From: Acidaminococcus sp. CAG:917
Lineage (GTDB): Bacteria > Bacillota > Clostridia > Christensenellales > CAG-917
Direction of reading: 5' to 3'
Assembly: GCA_000437555.1 (NCBI GenBank)
Contig: FR901028.1
Coordinates: forward strand, 257,665 to 293,766
Length of the DNA stretch: 36,102 nt
This document shows, in pieces, positions 31,962-36,102 of the stretch (positions within the stretch are counted from its first letter, which is position 1; each line of letters starts with the position of its first letter). Position numbers and translations under genes: made by a program. A model generated the notes under the pieces. The model was given only the letters and a program-made list of their open reading frames with translations, was not told the DNA's origin and did not search any database.

Positions 31962-33857
31962 ATGGTAAGACCAAACGACAGTTTTCCTTTATACCTCTTT
32001 CACGAGGGCACGAACTATGAGGCTTATAAACTTTTATCGCCTCACCCTGTAAAGGAAAACGGAGTGGACGGCTGGCTATTCAGCGTGTGGGCTCCGAATG
32101 CAAAAAAAGTGTCCGTTGTGGGCGATTTTAATAATTGGGACGTAAACGCCAATGTTATGGAGGCGGTGGAAGGCGGAATATGGCAGCTGTTCATACCGCA
32201 CCTTGCACAGTATACCACCTATAAATATGCCGTCGTTCAGCCAACGGGTAAAACGGTTTTTAAAACCGACCCTTACGGACTGCATTTTGAAACGCCTCCT
32301 TCAAACGCCGCCAAACTTTACGATATAACTCAATACCATTGGAAAGACAACAAATGGATGCAAAACCGCAAGAGTTATAATCCTTACTCGAGCCCGATGA
32401 ACATTTACGAATTTCATTTCGGAAGCTGGAGAAAGTATGCGGACGGAAACTTTATAAGCTATGAAAAAATGGCGGACGAGCTTATCCCTTATATTAAAAA
32501 AATGGGATATACGCACATCGAAGTTATGCCACTTACCGAATATCCCTTTGAAGGTTCTTGGGGATATCAGGTTACGGGTATGTTTGCTCCCACTTCCCGC
32601 TACGGAACGCCCAACGGGCTTATGAGTTTTATAGACAAATGTCACCGCAGCGGTATAGGCGTTATACTCGATTGGGTGCTTGCGCATTTCCCGAAAGACG
32701 AACACGGTTTTTCAATGTTCGATGGCACGCCGCTCTATGAATACGCCGACCCAAGAAAGGGCGAGCATAAAGAGTGGGGCACAAAGGTTTACGACTTCGG
32801 CAAAAACGAAGTGAAATCTTTTCTCATATCGGCGGCTATGTTCTGGTTTGACGTATATCACATAGACGGAATAAGATGCGACGCCGTTGCAAGTATGCTC
32901 TATCTCGACTACGGCAGAAAGGAAAACGAATGGGTGCCAAACGCTTTCGGCGGAAATTATAACCTCGAGGCAAAGGACTTTTTGAAGCAGATGAATTCCG
33001 CCATACTTTCAAAGCATCACGGCGCATTGACTATTGCGGAAGAATCTACCGCCTATCCTATGGTGACCAAACCTGCTTACGACGGCGGTCTCGGATTTAA
33101 CTTTAAATGGAATATGGGTTGGATGAACGACAGCCTGCACTATATCTCGCTTGACCCGTTCTTCAGAAAGGACAATCACAACGACTTGACTTTCTCGATA
33201 ACTTATGCCTATTCCGAAAATTATATTCTGCCCATATCTCACGACGAAGTCGTTCACGGCAAAAAGTCGCTTATAGATAAATTCCCCGGCAGCTATGACG
33301 ATAAGTTCGAGGGACTAAAGAGCTTTTTGGGATATATGATAGGTCACCCCGGTAAAAAGCTCACGTTTATGGGCTGTGAGTTCGGACAGTTTATCGAATG
33401 GGATTACAAAAAGGAACTCGATTGGTTGCTTCTCGATTATCCGCGCCATAGAATGCTGCAAAAGTTTGTCAAGGATTTAAACGCTTTCTATCTTGAAAAT
33501 CCCGCTTTGTGGCAGCTTGACTGTTCGCAGGACGGTTTCAAGTGGATTGTCGTTGACGATTTCAAACAGAATATTATCTCGTTTATCCGCAAGGCGGCAA
33601 ACGGAGAATACGTCATTTGCGTGGTGAATTTTTCGCCCGTAAAGAGAAATAAATACGTCATGGGCGTTCCCGAAAATCTGCCCTATAAGACGGAGCTTAT
33701 CTCATCGCTCAAGAAATACGGCGGTGGCGAGGCTCGCCGTCCGACCTTTAAGGCGACGGAAAAACCTTCGCACGGCTATCCGTGCTCTATCAAATTGAAT
33801 ATACCGGCAAATACGGTTATGTTTTTAAAACCGGATTATGGTAAGGAGGAAAAATAA
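31962..33857 (+). CDS. glgB: 1,4-alpha-glucan branching enzyme
   Basis: Introduces alpha-1,6 branches into glycogen. 631 residues with an N-terminal CBM48 module (WLFSVWAPNAKKVSVVGDFNNWD), a GH13 barrel with nucleophile Asp in GIRCDAVASML, acid/base Glu in TIAEEST and the third Asp in ISHDEVVHG, and a C-terminal beta domain. ATG at 31962 is chosen because AGGAG (31951-31955) sits six bases away; an ATG at 31956 would touch that site, and the in-frame TTG at 31935 has none. glgC begins one base after its stop. Confidence 0.95.
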   Translation: MVRPNDSFPLYLFHEGTNYEAYKLLSPHPVKENGVDGWLFSVWAPNAKKVSVVGDFNNWDVNANVMEAVEGGIWQLFIPHLAQYTTYKYAVVQPTGKTVFKTDPYGLHFETPPSNAAKLYDITQYHWKDNKWMQNRKSYNPYSSPMNIYEFHFGSWRKYADGNFISYEKMADELIPYIKKMGYTHIEVMPLTEYPFEGSWGYQVTGMFAPTSRYGTPNGLMSFIDKCHRSGIGVILDWVLAHFPKDEHGFSMFDGTPLYEYADPRKGEHKEWGTKVYDFGKNEVKSFLISAAMFWFDVYHIDGIRCDAVASMLYLDYGRKENEWVPNAFGGNYNLEAKDFLKQMNSAILSKHHGALTIAEESTAYPMVTKPAYDGGLGFNFKWNMGWMNDSLHYISLDPFFRKDNHNDLTFSITYAYSENYILPISHDEVVHGKKSLIDKFPGSYDDKFEGLKSFLGYMIGHPGKKLTFMGCEFGQFIEWDYKKELDWLLLDYPRHRMLQKFVKDLNAFYLENPALWQLDCSQDGFKWIVVDDFKQNIISFIRKAANGEYVICVVNFSPVKRNKYVMGVPENLPYKTELISSLKKYGGGEARRPTFKATEKPSHGYPCSIKLNIPANTVMFLKPDYGKEEK

Positions 33858-33858
33858 T

Positions 33859-35055
33859 ATGAACCTTGTGAAAAAGGAGTGTCTTGCCATGCTACTCGCA
33901 GGCGGACAGGGCACAAGACTTGGAGTTTTAACAAATGATGTTGCAAAACCTGCGGTGCCGTTTGGTGCGAAATATCGCATCATCGATTTTCCGCTATCAA
34001 ACTGTGTCAATTCGGGTATAGACACCATAGGCGTCTTGACGCAATATCGTCCGTTTGAACTTCACCAATACATAGGAAACGGACAGCCGTGGGACCTTGA
34101 CAGACTCAACGGCGGTATATACGTTTTGCCTCCTTTCATGAGAGCCAAGTCGGGCGAATGGTATAAGGGCACCGCAAATGCCATTTATCAGAATATCGAC
34201 TTTATCGACAGATACAATCCCGAATACGTAGTGCTGCTTTCGGGTGACCATATCTATAAAATGGATTATGCGGCAATGCTTGACGTTCATAAGAAAAAGC
34301 ATGCGGATTGCACTATAGCCGTTCTCGACGTGCCTATCGAAGAAGCGTCTCGTTTCGGAATTATGAATCTCAACGACAAGGGCGAGATTTATGAATTTGA
34401 GGAAAAACCCAAACAGCCTAAAAGCACAAAAGCTTCAATGGGCATATACATATTTACTTGGGAAAAACTTCGCAAATATCTCATCGAGGACGAAGCGGAT
34501 AAGACGTCCGAAAACGATTTCGGTAAAAACATAATTCCCAAAATGCTTGCCGACAATCAAAAAATGATTGCTTATCAGTTCGACGGCTATTGGAAAGACG
34601 TAGGAACGATTTCCTCTCTTTGGGAAGCTAATATGGATATTCTCCACGGAAACGGAGGGCTCAATCTAGAAGATGAAAAGTGGAAGATATACTGCCGAAA
34701 CACGGCTCAGCCGCCTCACTATATTTCCGATTCTGCCGAAGTGAAAACGTCGCTGGTTACCGAGGGAGCGATGATATACGGAACGGTCAAAAATTCCGTT
34801 TTGTTCGGCTCCGTCAAAATAGGTAAAAACGCTTACGTCGAGGGCTCGATAATAATGCCCAACGCCGTCATAGAAGAGGGTGCGGACGTTCGCTACTCCA
34901 TTGTCGGTTGGAATGCGGTCGTAGGAAAAAATGCAAAAGTCGGAGAGACGCAACCTCCGTCAAAGCCCGGAGATTGGAAGATAAGCGTTATCGCTCCGGA
35001 TTACAAGGTTAAGGCGGGCACTGTTGTCCCTGCTAACCAGATGATAGGAGGTTGA
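33859..35055 (+). CDS. glgC: Glucose-1-phosphate adenylyltransferase
   Basis: Makes ADP-glucose from glucose-1-phosphate and ATP, the committed step of glycogen synthesis. 398 residues: nucleotide motif LLAGGQGTRLGVLT with the downstream KPAVPFG lysine, the sugar-phosphate region GTANAIYQN and LLSGDHIYKMDY, EFEEKPK, and a C-terminal left-handed beta-helix of hexapeptide type (VKNSVLFGSVKIGKNAYVEG). ATG at 33859 is chosen for AAGGAGG at 33842-33848; the ATG at 33838 lies upstream of that site and inside glgB. glgD follows two bases after the stop. Confidence 0.96.
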   Translation: MNLVKKECLAMLLAGGQGTRLGVLTNDVAKPAVPFGAKYRIIDFPLSNCVNSGIDTIGVLTQYRPFELHQYIGNGQPWDLDRLNGGIYVLPPFMRAKSGEWYKGTANAIYQNIDFIDRYNPEYVVLLSGDHIYKMDYAAMLDVHKKKHADCTIAVLDVPIEEASRFGIMNLNDKGEIYEFEEKPKQPKSTKASMGIYIFTWEKLRKYLIEDEADKTSENDFGKNIIPKMLADNQKMIAYQFDGYWKDVGTISSLWEANMDILHGNGGLNLEDEKWKIYCRNTAQPPHYISDSAEVKTSLVTEGAMIYGTVKNSVLFGSVKIGKNAYVEGSIIMPNAVIEEGADVRYSIVGWNAVVGKNAKVGETQPPSKPGDWKISVIAPDYKVKAGTVVPANQMIGG

Positions 35056-35057
35056 TT

Positions 35058-36102
35058 ATGAAAAACAATACTTTAGGCGTTATTTTTGCATCGGACAGCG
35101 AAAGCCATTTAAATGACCTTACTTTAAACAGGACTACGGCTTCTTTGCCGTTTGCAGGCAGATACAGACTTATCGACTTTGTGCTTTCAAACTTTGTTGA
35201 AGCAAATATCACAACGATAGGCATTGTCGCAAAAAACAATTACAGTTCGCTTATGGACCATATACGTATGGGCCGTGACTGGAATCTCAACAGAAAAAAC
35301 AGCGGTATTGCGGTTTTCCCGCCTTTTGTTCTGAACAGCTCTCACGATATTTATAAGGGTAAAATCGAGGCGCTCTATTCCCTCAGAAACTTTATGCTAA
35401 ACAATAAAGAGGAATACGTCGTCATCACCAACAGCAACATCGCTTTCAATATCGACTTCGAGGACGTCGAACAATTCCACCTCGAAAAAGGTGCGGATAT
35501 AACCGTGCTTACATATAAAACAACCGAAATAAATCCGAGAAAACACGTTGTCAGCGTCGATAAAAACGACAGAATAACGGACATTCGCTATCCTATCGCA
35601 AGCGACCCCGAAGAGCAGCTTGCAAACCTCAATATTTACTTTATCAAAAAGGATTTGCTCATCTCGCTCATCGACAACGCTTATGCTCACGGCGCATACG
35701 ATTTTGAAAGAGAAATTCTTCAAAAGGAACTCGACAACCTCTACATAATGAGTTATCAGGTTAAAAACTACGTCGCCGTCATCGATAGAATTCATGCATA
35801 CTATAAGCACAGTATGGATTTGCTCGACCCCAAAATCAGAGAAGACCTCTTCTTCGGGCATTCCACAATTTTGACAAAGGTCAAAGACAGCGTTCCGACA
35901 AAGTATATGGACGGAGCGGTTGTCAAAAACAGTATGATAGCCGACGGCTGCGAAATTGACGGCACGGTTGAAAACTCGATTCTTTTCCGTAGCGTCAAAG
36001 TGCAAAAAGGCGCAGTCATAAAAAACTCTATAATTATGGAAAGCGGAATTATTATGGAAAACGCAAAACTCAACTATATTATTTCCGATAAAAAGGTTAT
36101 AG
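35058..36102 (+). CDS. glgD: GlgC-like subunit GlgD (3' truncated)
   Basis: The frame starts at ATG 35058 behind AGGAGG (35046-35051) and stays open to the window end, giving 348 codons of an expected ~370. It begins MKNNTLGVIFASDSESHLNDL and shares the nucleotidyltransferase fold with GlgC (LPFAGRYRLIDFVLSNF), but the GGxGTRL nucleotide loop is absent, as expected for GlgD, a largely non-catalytic partner that raises GlgC activity in Firmicutes. A C-terminal hexapeptide beta-helix (VVKNSMIADGCEIDGTVENS) is under way at the edge. Third gene of the glg operon; glgA and glgP would be expected downstream. Confidence 0.93.
   Translation, partial: MKNNTLGVIFASDSESHLNDLTLNRTTASLPFAGRYRLIDFVLSNFVEANITTIGIVAKNNYSSLMDHIRMGRDWNLNRKNSGIAVFPPFVLNSSHDIYKGKIEALYSLRNFMLNNKEEYVVITNSNIAFNIDFEDVEQFHLEKGADITVLTYKTTEINPRKHVVSVDKNDRITDIRYPIASDPEEQLANLNIYFIKKDLLISLIDNAYAHGAYDFEREILQKELDNLYIMSYQVKNYVAVIDRIHAYYKHSMDLLDPKIREDLFFGHSTILTKVKDSVPTKYMDGAVVKNSMIADGCEIDGTVENSILFRSVKVQKGAVIKNSIIMESGIIMENAKLNYIISDKKVI

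Overview
The window reads as a chromosomal segment of a low-to-mid-GC, spore-forming member of the Bacillota (class Clostridia), probably an uncultured gut-type lineage. The evidence is a cortex amidase (cwlD), a SipL-type SPOCS/LysM spore protein, a Veg protein, AmaP, a type III glutamine synthetase, the clostridial glgB-glgC-glgD order, strong AGGAGG ribosome sites, and AT-rich intergenic DNA with many hairpin-plus-T-run terminators. The order-level placement is inference. No tRNA, rRNA, CRISPR array, transposase or phage gene was seen.

Layout. (1) 1-2400: 5'-truncated uracil permease and upp, a pyrimidine salvage pair ending in a strong terminator. (2) 2403-8764: a possible small reverse-strand gene, a beta-propeller-like lipoprotein, an SDR oxidoreductase, and a 980-residue orphan lipoprotein behind a perfect TTGACA-N17-TATAAT promoter. 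(3) 8765-13516: a tight three-gene operon of glutamine synthetase III, a membrane protein with an M28-peptidase-like domain lacking most metal ligands, and an EIIC_2/PfoR-type membrane protein. (4) 13650-18466: a small secreted protein (minus), then amaP-greA, a lysyl-tRNA synthetase carrying a MetRS-type C-terminal tRNA-binding domain, and a NimA-like flavoprotein. (5) 18653-21020 (minus): a PRC-barrel-like protein and an M1 metallopeptidase lipoprotein. (6) 21021-22671: a DnaA-box cluster, cwlD, a perfect 13-bp hairpin and an array of about eight 18-bp AT-rich repeats. (7) 22672-24829: a divergent M20 dipeptidase/radC pair. (8) 25093-28645: gltX and a membrane-anchored subtilisin-like protease. 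(9) 28840-31820: veg (minus), a sipL-like spore gene and ispE, which appears leaderless. (10) 31876-36102: glgB-glgC-glgD for glycogen synthesis, with glgD cut by the window end.

Most genes are housekeeping or sporulation functions. The least ordinary items are the LysRS fusion, the degenerate M28-like membrane protein in the glutamine synthetase operon, the DnaA-box cluster away from any replication gene, the nearby 18-bp repeats, the leaderless ispE, and acidic low-complexity cytoplasmic segments on four otherwise unrelated membrane proteins.
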